Shown here: one piece after another, positions 40,788-48,284 of the stretch
How positions within the stretch are numbered: the stretch's first letter is position 1
Layout: every line of letters starts with the position of its first letter
NCBI GenBank assembly: GCA_050246795.1
Contig: JBFWVJ010000002.1
Span: 124,001-188,000 of the forward strand
Direction of reading: 5' to 3'
Length of the DNA stretch: 64,000 nt
DNA from: JBFWVJ01 sp050246795
Lineage (GTDB): Bacteria; Patescibacteriota; Gracilibacteria; JAUYGZ01
Translations under genes and position numbers: made by a program
Notes under the pieces: model-generated
Told to the model about the DNA's origin: nothing
The model's input: only the letters and a program-made list of their open reading frames with translations
The model's database searches: none

Positions 40788-42775
40788 AACTCCTCTACAT
40801 TACCCTCGACCTCAGACGAGCCCTCTGGGTCCCGGAAGCAACCGGAGCCATGGTGGTGTGTTCGTATACATCTGATCTGCTGCCCTGGATGAGGGAAAGG
40901 GGGGCGGAGGTGTGGTGCTTTGAAGAGCAGTTTCCGAACGACCCGCTGCCGCGCAGCACTTCGGAGCTGATCGGAAATGCCAAGTCCTTGAAGTGGCTGC
41001 GCTCGCTCGGGAAAGACCTGACATTTTTGGTGTTTAAACCTTCGAATAAAATCCATTCCTTCATTGAGAAAGAAGGCTGGAAACTGGTTTCAGCGGATCC
41101 GGCGGTGTGCCGCCAGCTGGAAGACAAGGTCTCCTTCTTCGACTTAGCCCAGAAGTATCAGCTGAATATTCCTCGCAGTGAGATCGTGCTCTGGGATGAA
41201 CAACAATTGCCGGAGTATTATCGAAGCTTTGGAAGTCCTCTGGTCGTCCAGGAACGCATGGGCCATGCCGGAAGCTGCACCCATATCCTCCGCCAAACCG
41301 AAGGTCAGATTCGACAACCTGACCTCCAGCAGGGGACCAGGGTGAAGCTGAGTGAATTTATCAGCGGCCCTACCTATACTTTTAATGGATATGTCAGCCC
41401 TGGAGGGAAATTGATCGTGAGTCGTTTGTACCAACAGCTGATGGATGTCCCGCAGTGGAATGAATTTGAGATGGGGACCGTCGGGATCAGTCCTGAGCTG
41501 AACTTCGGCCAGGAGGTGTATGAGCCGCTCCGCGAAGAACTCCTCAAAATGGTACCGCTCTTTCAAGAAGTAAAGTACAGCGGATACTTCGGCATGGACC
41601 TCATTTGGAATGGAAAGCAATGGTATGTGATCGAGTGCAATCCTCGTTTCACCGCTTCCATCAGCCTCCAATGCCTGAGCGACGTCTCGATGGGAATGCA
41701 TCCGATGCTCGACCATCATGCCGGAGAGAAAGAACCCGAAGATCATGAATTTCGGTTTTTGAATGAAGAGCAACCGGCGTTTGGACATATTGTGTTAAGA
41801 AATAGCAAGCCACGACCCTGGAAGATTCCTCGCACGCTGAAATCTGGGATTTATAAGAAGAACCAGGAAGGAAACTGGGAAATGAGGATTCGTTCGTACG
41901 ATGCACAGGAGATGCAAGAAGGGGAGATCCTCTTGGTCTTAGCTCATGATGCCGGGTCCATGATCGATCCCGGTTCTGATTTCGGTGGACTGCAATATAA
42001 GGGTTCGGCCTATGTCGACGGGAAGATCGATGATCGGTTTTTTGATTTTTATGACCGCGTGGTGATGGGGTATCTGATCCGGCCGCAGGATTTTTGGGAG
42101 GATCGATATCTTCGCTTTAAAAGGAATAGAAACGAAAATCTTCCAAATAGCACTTATCCAATTCCAGAAAATTTATACATTTGGAATAAACCTACAAATT
42201 CAATCTTTTCTCATTCAAACTTAAATAAATACCGTGTAACTGAAGCAGAAGATGGTGAAGTTCTTCAAATCTTAGGAGCGAATGAGTCGTTTTATTTTGT
42301 TAAAAGAGCTGATAATACATTCGGGTGGATAAAAAAGAACCATCCCCTTTATGATGAAACGGATGCTCAAAAGCTGGACTTTTCTCTTCCAAATAAATCG
42401 ACAAAAGACTCCGAATCCTTCTTCGCTCACTGGAACGGCAAACCCTATCTCTACGGCGGCAATAGCGAAGAGGGGATCGACTGTTCAGCCTTCGTGCAGC
42501 GTTATTTCTGGGAGGTGAAGGGGATTCTCTTACCAAAGAATTCTCAAGATCAAAAGGCATTTTGTAAAGAAGACGTCCCCGTAGAAACGCGATTCATCGC
42601 GTCTCTACGGGACGATGATCTGGTATTTCTCCGTCACAAGAAAACCAAGATCCCCCATGTTGGCATCTATTATAAAGGGAAATTCTGGCACGCGGGGGTC
42701 AGCAAAGGCGTGCGTTCACAAGATCTGGATGAATTTGAAGAAGAATACCTGTTTGAAGCCTTTAAACGGCTATAA
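40775..42775 (+). CDS. ATP-grasp ligase / SH3 / NlpC-P60 fusion
   Basis: A 666-residue three-part protein without signal peptide. Residues 1-320 form an ATP-grasp ligase: DKVSFFDLAQKYQLNIPRSE, PLVVQERMGHAGSC, and GYFGMDLIWNGKQWYVIECN with NPRF metal ligands. Residues about 455-525 resemble an SH3b domain (YIWNKPTNSIFSHSN, GWIKKNH) and are notably AT-rich. Residues 535-666 are an NlpC/P60 cysteine amidase with YLYGGNSEEGIDCSAFVQ (Cys570) and PHVGIYY (His628). A palindrome encodes residues 601-613 inside it. The fusion of amide-forming and amide-cleaving modules recalls bifunctional glutathionylspermidine synthetase/amidase, but the substrate is unknown. Confidence 0.82.
   Translation: MEKRKLLYITLDLRRALWVPEATGAMVVCSYTSDLLPWMRERGAEVWCFEEQFPNDPLPRSTSELIGNAKSLKWLRSLGKDLTFLVFKPSNKIHSFIEKEGWKLVSADPAVCRQLEDKVSFFDLAQKYQLNIPRSEIVLWDEQQLPEYYRSFGSPLVVQERMGHAGSCTHILRQTEGQIRQPDLQQGTRVKLSEFISGPTYTFNGYVSPGGKLIVSRLYQQLMDVPQWNEFEMGTVGISPELNFGQEVYEPLREELLKMVPLFQEVKYSGYFGMDLIWNGKQWYVIECNPRFTASISLQCLSDVSMGMHPMLDHHAGEKEPEDHEFRFLNEEQPAFGHIVLRNSKPRPWKIPRTLKSGIYKKNQEGNWEMRIRSYDAQEMQEGEILLVLAHDAGSMIDPGSDFGGLQYKGSAYVDGKIDDRFFDFYDRVVMGYLIRPQDFWEDRYLRFKRNRNENLPNSTYPIPENLYIWNKPTNSIFSHSNLNKYRVTEAEDGEVLQILGANESFYFVKRADNTFGWIKKNHPLYDETDAQKLDFSLPNKSTKDSESFFAHWNGKPYLYGGNSEEGIDCSAFVQRYFWEVKGILLPKNSQDQKAFCKEDVPVETRFIASLRDDDLVFLRHKKTKIPHVGIYYKGKFWHAGVSKGVRSQDLDEFEEEYLFEAFKRL
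42575..42613. repeat. GTAGAGACGC palindrome translated in the NlpC/P60 domain
   Basis: Arms GTAGAAACGCGAT and ATCGCGTCTCTAC around a two-base centre, extended by GTCCC/GGGAC with a bulge. It encodes PVETRFIASLRD between the catalytic Cys and His segments. Confidence 0.88.
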
Positions 42776-42778
42776 GCC

Positions 42779-42832
42779 TTGACTTTTGTCGCTTTTACAG
42801 TATCCTGGCGCGGCCTCAACCCTTGCAGGAGG
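42779..42832 (+). promoter_or_regulatory. Promoter and consensus Shine-Dalgarno of the 61-residue gene
   Basis: TTGACT (42779-42784), 16 bp, TATCCT (42801-42806), then AGGAGG (42827-42832) 7 nt before ATG 42840. It is the only perfect, correctly spaced Shine-Dalgarno I found in the window. Confidence 0.65.
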
Positions 42833-42839
42833 ATTTTGC

Positions 42840-43025
42840 ATGAGTAGGCAACAGGAAAGCCGTCGTGTCCGGCGTGCGGCCGTGGCGAAGGTCCGCCACG
42901 ATCGTCGGGACTCCCGGCGAAACCTGAGGACCCTCGCGGCTCAGTTCGATGTCGATCCAGAGATGGACGACGACGAACTTGACCCCGAGGCGGCCGATCA
43001 GCCTTCGACTTCGGAAGAAGGCTGA
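42840..43025 (+). CDS. Small charged protein with strong SD and own terminator
   Basis: 61 residues: an Arg-rich first half (QQESRRVRRAAVAKVRHDRR) and an acidic second half (DPEMDDDELDPEAADQPS). GC content is well above that of the flanking genes, codons favour CG-rich choices, and the gene carries its own promoter, perfect Shine-Dalgarno and hairpin. This complete cassette suggests recent transfer from a GC-rich, SD-using bacterium, or a special regulatory gene. No family recognised; the charge pattern could suit nucleic-acid or ribosome binding. Confidence 0.6.
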   Translation: MSRQQESRRVRRAAVAKVRHDRRDSRRNLRTLAAQFDVDPEMDDDELDPEAADQPSTSEEG

Positions 43026-43032
43026 TCGGTAT

Positions 43033-43065
43033 CCGGCGCCCCCGCACTTCAATGCGGGGCGCCGG
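43033..43065 (+). terminator. GC-rich terminator-like hairpin
   Basis: A 13-bp stem (CCGGCGCCCCGCA-type) with one bulged C and a 6-nt loop, 7 bp after the stop at 43025. No T-tract follows, so it may only stabilise the mRNA end. Confidence 0.55.
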
Positions 43066-43096
43066 TCTCATCACTCAAAATCAAAAATTTTGACCA

Positions 43097-43125
43097 TTGA
43101 CTTTTTTTTGACCCCTCACTAAAAT
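43097..43125 (+). promoter_or_regulatory. Promoter of the ATP synthase operon
   Basis: TTGACT (43097-43102), exactly 17 bp, TAAAAT (43120-43125). The leader contains a CTTAG-GAGG-CTAAG hairpin (43150-43163) and a three-codon mini-frame (43179-43190) overlapping the first gene's ATG. Confidence 0.65.
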
Positions 43126-43186
43126 CCCTCTGAACAAAATTCAGGATATCTTAGGAGGCTAAGGTATTCTTTTTCTTTATGTCCGA

Positions 43187-43492
43187 ATGAAACCGTCTGA
43201 CCGAGATAAATCTCGAAAAACCTCTGAAAAAAAAGCAGAAGAAATGATCGAAAGCACCTTGATGTTTAGGAAGCATTATCACGTGAGCATGATGGTCGCA
43301 TTGATCACCATCTCCTCCGTCGTACTCTTTGGTTATCTAGGACACCAGATCGACCTGTTTCTGGGGACCAAGAATGCTTTTCTTGTCATCGGCCTCGTCT
43401 TTTCCTTTCCATTTTCCCAATTTGCCCTTTACAAATGGGTCAAGGAAAAATACATTCCCAGTGTTAAAAACCTCAGCAAGCATAAAAAATAA
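43187..43492 (+). CDS. AtpZ/AtpI-like small membrane protein
   Basis: 101 residues: a charged N-terminus, then two membrane helices (about 33-53 VSMMVALITISSVVLFGYLG and 60-82). AtpI/AtpZ proteins precede the structural genes in many atp operons and assist c-ring assembly or ion supply. Position and topology support the assignment; sequence similarity is weak. Confidence 0.7.
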   Translation: MKPSDRDKSRKTSEKKAEEMIESTLMFRKHYHVSMMVALITISSVVLFGYLGHQIDLFLGTKNAFLVIGLVFSFPFSQFALYKWVKEKYIPSVKNLSKHKK

Positions 43493-43500
43493 ATCGCCAT

Positions 43501-44280
43501 ATGGCCAATATCCCTGAAATCACGCTCCCGTCGAAACCTGTTTTTTTCCTTTCGGAATTCAACATCAATGACAGCGCTTTAGGGACCATCATCGTTGTAC
43601 TGCTGATCGCTCTTGGAGCCATTGTCCTCAAAAAACGACTCAAGCTGGTACCCAGCAACTTCCAGATCCTGATCGAAGGCTTCGTGGAGTTTTTTTATAA
43701 CCAGCTGAAAGGATCATGGGGGTCTGAAGAACGAGCGAAAAAATATCTGCCGTTTGTTTTGTCTGTTTTTCTGTTTTTGCTCATTGCCAATCAGTTTAGC
43801 GTGATACCGTTAGCAGCGAGTGTGGTCGCAGAGGGGCTCCCTGCCCTTCGCACTCCCAGCTCTGACCTTGGCCTTACCGTCACCTTGGCAGTAGTGGTGA
43901 TTGTGGGATCACATATTATTGCTTTGTTGAATCATCCGCTCCGTCACATCGGCAACTACATCAAAATCCATGAATTTTTCAAGGTGAGAAGCTTCGGCGA
44001 TCTCTTCAATGCTTGTCTCGCCTTCTTTCTCGGCCTGCTCGACATCATCGGTGAATTCGCCAAGGTCATGTCGATGTCTTGTCGTCTGTTTGGAAACATC
44101 TTCGCGGGTGAAGTTATGATTGCCGTTATTACCGGACTCATCACCTATATTATTCCGATGCCATTCATGCTGATCAGTATTTTTTCCGGAGTCGTCCAGG
44201 CATTTGTGTTCGCGCTTCTAGCGGTGAACTTCATGCCCGGGATCGTCAAAGCCGCTGAGCCATCACCGGCCCAGGCGTAA
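43501..44280 (+). CDS. atpB: ATP synthase F0 subunit a
   Basis: 259 residues with about five to six membrane helices. The ion-channel helix carries the essential Arg in SMSCRLFGNIFAGEVMIAVI, and the C-terminal helix IFSGVVQAFVFALLAVNFM is typical. It forms the stator half-channels facing the c-ring. Short gap to the upstream gene; ATG 43501 follows an AT-rich leader without SD. Confidence 0.95.
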   Translation: MANIPEITLPSKPVFFLSEFNINDSALGTIIVVLLIALGAIVLKKRLKLVPSNFQILIEGFVEFFYNQLKGSWGSEERAKKYLPFVLSVFLFLLIANQFSVIPLAASVVAEGLPALRTPSSDLGLTVTLAVVVIVGSHIIALLNHPLRHIGNYIKIHEFFKVRSFGDLFNACLAFFLGLLDIIGEFAKVMSMSCRLFGNIFAGEVMIAVITGLITYIIPMPFMLISIFSGVVQAFVFALLAVNFMPGIVKAAEPSPAQA

Positions 44281-44315
44281 TTTCCTTTATTTATTATTTT
44301 TTTATTTTTCTTTTT

Positions 44316-44546
44316 ATGGACCCAGTAGCTATCAAATACATCGCCGCAGCGATTTGTATGGGAATTGGATCAATCGCTCCAGCGCTTGCTGAAGGGATGG
44401 TGGCGAGTAAAGCTATGGAAGCAATGGGACGAAACCCTGAAGTTTCCGACAAAATGTTCTCCAATATGATCGTGGCGATGGCGGTTTGTGAATCAACTGG
44501 TATCTACTGTCTCGTGATCTCTTTGATCATCTTGTTCGTTGTCTAA
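44316..44546 (+). CDS. atpE: ATP synthase F0 subunit c with two-carboxylate motif
   Basis: 76 residues, two membrane helices forming the rotor ring. The C-terminal helix has CESTGIY with ion-binding Glu59, Ser60, Thr61 and Tyr64, the signature of Na+-binding c subunits. In the first helix the position usually held by Gln in Na+ rings is Glu26 (ALAEGMVASKA). Glu26 and Glu59 are 33 residues apart, the same spacing as Glu32/Glu65 in the two-carboxylate Na+ ring of Fusobacterium nucleatum. Na+ coupling is therefore predicted. Confidence 0.95.
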   Translation: MDPVAIKYIAAAICMGIGSIAPALAEGMVASKAMEAMGRNPEVSDKMFSNMIVAMAVCESTGIYCLVISLIILFVV

Positions 44547-44568
44547 TTACTCTTAAAACCCCTGTTGT

Positions 44569-45066
44569 ATGGAAGTTCTTGCCAAGCTCGGCATCGATTT
44601 CAATAACGTCATCATCTACCTCGTCAACTTCGGCATTCTTTTCGGAGTCATTGCCTACTTCGTGACCGGCCCCGTGTTGAAGATGCTGGAGAAGCGTCGG
44701 GATACCATCCGTGACAACCTGGAGAAAGCGGAAGCGATCAAGCAGGAGTTCATGGAGGAAAAGAAAAAAGCTGATGCCGAACGAGAAGCTCTCAAAGCTG
44801 AAATGGCCGAGCAACTGAGCATGATGAAAAAAGAACTCGACTTGCGCCGCAAGGAACAAGAAGAGGCTCTTGCTCTTAAAAAAGCGAACATGCTCGAGGA
44901 AGTTCGTACTTTGGTGGAGGATGAAAAAGGCAAGATCCTCAAAAAAGCCGAACAGCAGACTCTGGATCTCATCGCCAAGGTCGTCATGCATATTGTTTCC
45001 AATAAAATTCCTCAAGAAGTCGTGAAAGAAAGCGTTTCTGAAGCCTGGAAGACGTATAATAAATAA
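44569..45066 (+). CDS. atpF: ATP synthase F0 subunit b
   Basis: 165 residues: one N-terminal membrane helix (about 10-30, NVIIYLVNFGILFGVIAYFV) and a long charged helix (LEKRRDTIRDNLEKAEAIKQ onward) forming the peripheral stalk dimer. Encoded between atpE and the delta-like gene as in standard operons; 2 bp from the next gene. Confidence 0.95.
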   Translation: MEVLAKLGIDFNNVIIYLVNFGILFGVIAYFVTGPVLKMLEKRRDTIRDNLEKAEAIKQEFMEEKKKADAEREALKAEMAEQLSMMKKELDLRRKEQEEALALKKANMLEEVRTLVEDEKGKILKKAEQQTLDLIAKVVMHIVSNKIPQEVVKESVSEAWKTYNK

Positions 45067-45068
45067 GT

Positions 45069-45743
45069 ATGATGTTGTCTCTCTTTTCATCGTTCATTCA
45101 AGACTTGCTGATCTTTTTGAAGCAAGAGAAAGGCTTTTTCGGGCAAGACCCCGAGAAAAGGAAAGAAGCTGCCGAGAAATTCTTCGGATTTTCAGCAGTC
45201 GCTGAATACTTGGCAAAGGCAACGGAGTCCGACTTCGTTGATGACCTCAAGGATGCTTTGAAACTGCTCAGAGAAAATCCCGATCTACAAAGCAAACACC
45301 TTGCTCATGTTTTTGCTCAGTACTTCCTGGTTCAGTTCCCGCAGGGATTCGACCAGCTTGATGCAGGCTTTTATAAGTCTTCAGAAGCAGCCCAAAAAAC
45401 CAAGCTCCAGGAGCTTTTTCCCGGTAACACACTTTTTTTCCGTCAGCTAAGAAACGCTGTGGGAGTGAATTCGATTCAAGAAACTGCTGAGGAAATCGTC
45501 GCCTTCTTAAAAGAATTGTACGGCAGTCCACGAATCATCGTTCAAAGCCCGCTTGAATGCGATCGAGCGACGAAAGCCGATATCCGAAATCATTTTCAAA
45601 CATCCTCTCCGAACAGTTTCGTCGTCTTCCACGTGAATCAACAGCTGATCGGAGGCATTCGCTTCTTTGTGGACGGAAAGGTGAATGACCTTTCTTGGTT
45701 CTCCAAAGTCCAAGCCATCCAACACCTTTCCGTAAAACTATAA
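45069..45743 (+). CDS. atpH: ATP synthase F1 subunit delta (divergent)
   Basis: 224 residues. Position between atpF and atpA, and the C-terminal pattern QQLIGGIRFFVDGKVNDLSW, which matches the GGhxhxhxDxhhDxS ending of delta subunits, support AtpH. The N-terminal helical bundle is hard to recognise and the protein is longer than the usual about 180 residues. Start is ATG 45069 or ATG 45072. It joins the peripheral stalk to the top of F1. Confidence 0.82.
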   Translation: MMLSLFSSFIQDLLIFLKQEKGFFGQDPEKRKEAAEKFFGFSAVAEYLAKATESDFVDDLKDALKLLRENPDLQSKHLAHVFAQYFLVQFPQGFDQLDAGFYKSSEAAQKTKLQELFPGNTLFFRQLRNAVGVNSIQETAEEIVAFLKELYGSPRIIVQSPLECDRATKADIRNHFQTSSPNSFVVFHVNQQLIGGIRFFVDGKVNDLSWFSKVQAIQHLSVKL

Positions 45744-45759
45744 CTTTATTTCCATCTTT

Positions 45760-47265
45760 ATGGCCGAAACTACCCTTCAACCCCTTCTTGACCAGATCGA
45801 ACAAGCTCTTTTCAAGGATTCAGGAAAGGAAGCCAGTGAAAGCAATTTCGGAGTGATTACGTCGTTTAAAGACGGAGTCATCCAGATCAAAGGGCTTCAA
45901 AATCTCAAAATGGGAGAAGTCGTCACCATTCAGGGTACCGAAAACCAGGCCCTGGTGATGAACCTTGAAAAAGATCAGGCGTTCGCGCTCGTTCTTCAAT
46001 CCGGTGAGGGAGTGCGTGAAGGACTCTTCGTGGAATCCAAGAACCAATTTTTGAAAATGCCCGTTTCCGACAAGATGATCGGCCGTGTGCTCGACCCGTT
46101 GGGGAAACCCATCGACGGCGGAGCGGAGATCAAAGCGGAAAAATACAATGATCATGAAAAAATCGCACCTGGGGTAATCGAACGAAAATCAGTCGATACT
46201 CCGGTTCAGACGGGAATCGTGGCGATCGACGCCCTCATCCCTGTGGGTCGTGGACAACGTGAATTGATCATCGGAGATCGTCAAACCGGGAAAACAACAG
46301 TGGCGATCGATACTATTTTGAACCAAAAAGACCAGGGCATGATCTGTGTCTACGTGTCCGTCGGACAACGTGAATCCAAGACTGCTCAAGTGGTGGAAAC
46401 ACTTCGCTCACATGGAGCCTTGGACTACACGCTCGTAGTCTCTGCTTCGGCAGCTTCTTCCGCGGTGCTCCAATTCTTGGCGCCCTATGCCGGATCAGCG
46501 ATAGCTGAATACTTTATGGAAAAAGGAAAGGACGTATTGATCATCTACGATGATCTTTCCAAGCACGCGGTGGCCTACCGTGAAATGTCCCTCCTGCTCC
46601 GACGACCTCCGGGACGTGAAGCGTACCCTGGAGACGTTTTCTACCTCCACTCGCGCTTGCTCGAACGCGCCGCGAAGCTCAATGAAGACCACGGAGGTGG
46701 AAGTATCACAGCGCTTCCTATTATCGAAACACAAGCCGGTGACGTTTCAGCTTACATCCCAACCAATGTCATCTCCATCACGGATGGACAGATCTTCTTG
46801 GAAACCGATCTCTTCAACCGTGGGATCCGTCCGGCGATCAACGTCGGTATTTCCGTTTCTCGTGTAGGAGGATCAGCCCAGACCAAGATCATGAAAAAAG
46901 TCTCAGGATCGGTAAAACTTGAGCTCTCCCAGTACTACGAGCTGGAAGCCTTCTCCCAGTTTGCTTCCGACCTCGATGAAGCGACGAAGAAAACCCTGAC
47001 CCGTGGACGCCGAATCGTAGAGGCTTTGAAGCAAAAGCAAAATGCTCCTTACGCGCTCTGGCAGGAAGTCGTGGTCCTCTCGGCAGCTACCGGAGGATAC
47101 CTCGACAAGATCGAAGCGGCTGACGTGGGATCTACCATCAAAAAACTGCTCGCTCATTTTGAAATCGAAAAGAAAGATTTGGTAGCAGGCATTATGAAGG
47201 AAAAAGCCCTCACTGATGACATCAAAGAGGGAATGGATAGTACGTTGAAGGCCTTCTTTGCATAA
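45760..47265 (+). CDS. atpA: ATP synthase F1 subunit alpha
   Basis: 501 residues. Walker A GDRQTGKTTVAIDT near 170, then YVSVGQRESKTAQVVETL, the DVLIIYDDLSKHAVAYREMS Walker B region, LLRRPPGREAYPGDVFYLHS and the ISVSRVGGSAQ C-terminal motif. Non-catalytic nucleotide-binding subunit of F1. Confidence 0.98.
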   Translation: MAETTLQPLLDQIEQALFKDSGKEASESNFGVITSFKDGVIQIKGLQNLKMGEVVTIQGTENQALVMNLEKDQAFALVLQSGEGVREGLFVESKNQFLKMPVSDKMIGRVLDPLGKPIDGGAEIKAEKYNDHEKIAPGVIERKSVDTPVQTGIVAIDALIPVGRGQRELIIGDRQTGKTTVAIDTILNQKDQGMICVYVSVGQRESKTAQVVETLRSHGALDYTLVVSASAASSAVLQFLAPYAGSAIAEYFMEKGKDVLIIYDDLSKHAVAYREMSLLLRRPPGREAYPGDVFYLHSRLLERAAKLNEDHGGGSITALPIIETQAGDVSAYIPTNVISITDGQIFLETDLFNRGIRPAINVGISVSRVGGSAQTKIMKKVSGSVKLELSQYYELEAFSQFASDLDEATKKTLTRGRRIVEALKQKQNAPYALWQEVVVLSAATGGYLDKIEAADVGSTIKKLLAHFEIEKKDLVAGIMKEKALTDDIKEGMDSTLKAFFA

Positions 47266-47283
47266 TTCATCTTACCTCTTTTT

Positions 47284-48180
47284 ATGGCTTCTTTGCTCGA
47301 AACCCGGAAAAAGATCAAAAGCGTCAAACAAACGCGAAAGATCACCAAGGCCATGCAGCTCGTCTCCGCGAGTAAGATGAAAGTCTTCCAACGCAAGGCT
47401 GTGTCTGCCCGACAGTATGCATGGGATCTTTTGGAAGTGTTGAAGCACTATGTATCGGAAGAAGCTGTTTCTCAGTACATGGAGAAAAGAGCAGAAGGAA
47501 AAATACTTTTTGTCCTGTATTCCTCCGACAAAGGACTTTGTGGTCCTTTGAATACCAAGCTGACGAAGGCTCTGTTTACTTCCTCTGCGTGGAAGAACAC
47601 TCCAGCTGATCAACGGCTGCTCGTGACCATCGGTAAGAAAGCTTATGATTTCGCAACCTACAATGAGATTCCCGTGGAAAAGAACTTCAAAGGGATGAAA
47701 GAAAACCTGTCGACGCTTGATGCTCTTGGCTTTATCCAGCCGATCGTAAACTACTGGGTGGAAGGGACGGTGAAAGAGATCTATATGGTCGCTCCTCATT
47801 ACAAGAGCGCACTGGTGTTCTATCCGATCGTGAAAACTTTCCTTCCGTTCTCCTTCAGCATGATCGAAGAACACCTCAATGTGGAAGGAGAATCAAGCCG
47901 TGAAGACATTGCTTCCAGTGGTGATGACTACATGATTTATGAACCCACCAAGGAACGCGTTCTGGATATTTTATTCCAACAGGTCATCCACATGCTGTTC
48001 ATCCAAGCGTTTTTCGAACTCAAGGCCGCTGAATACTCCAGCCGTATGATCGCCATGCAAAACGCGACTGATAACGCGACCGAACTCGTGGCTCAGCTTA
48101 CTCTCGTCTACAACAAAGCCCGTCAGGCCAAGATTACCCAGGAGTTGGCGGAAATGTCCGGAGCGATGGCGGCGATGTAG
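47284..48180 (+). CDS. atpG: ATP synthase F1 subunit gamma
   Basis: 298 residues. N-terminal helix LLETRKKIKSVKQTRKITKA with MQLVSASKMK and C-terminal helix RMIAMQNATDNATELVAQLT, which together form the rotating shaft; the middle contains the SSDKGLCGPLN motif. Followed by a 9-bp tandem repeat before atpD. Confidence 0.97.
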   Translation: MASLLETRKKIKSVKQTRKITKAMQLVSASKMKVFQRKAVSARQYAWDLLEVLKHYVSEEAVSQYMEKRAEGKILFVLYSSDKGLCGPLNTKLTKALFTSSAWKNTPADQRLLVTIGKKAYDFATYNEIPVEKNFKGMKENLSTLDALGFIQPIVNYWVEGTVKEIYMVAPHYKSALVFYPIVKTFLPFSFSMIEEHLNVEGESSREDIASSGDDYMIYEPTKERVLDILFQQVIHMLFIQAFFELKAAEYSSRMIAMQNATDNATELVAQLTLVYNKARQAKITQELAEMSGAMAAM

Positions 48181-48189
48181 GGGGAGGAC

Positions 48190-48242
48190 CTTAAGGGACG
48201 TAAGGGTTGTAAGGGTTGTAAGGGTTGTAAGGGTCGTAAGGA
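48190..48242. repeat. 9-bp tandem repeat AAGGGTTGT between atpG and atpD
   Basis: AAGGGACGT followed by three AAGGGTTGT and an AAGGGTCGT unit, within the 104-bp gap of the operon. Confidence 0.9.
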
Positions 48243-48284
48243 ACATTCATATCAATAATTCACTCATTCTTAATCTCTCATCAT

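Noticed and set aside
43153..43158. AGGAGG as the ribosome-binding site of the first atp gene
   Set aside because: It lies about 28 nt upstream of the ATG, too far for a Shine-Dalgarno, and falls in the loop of a small hairpin.
48190..48242. CRISPR array candidate
   Set aside because: The units are directly adjacent 9-mers with no spacers and there are no cas genes. The same applies to the other tandem arrays.
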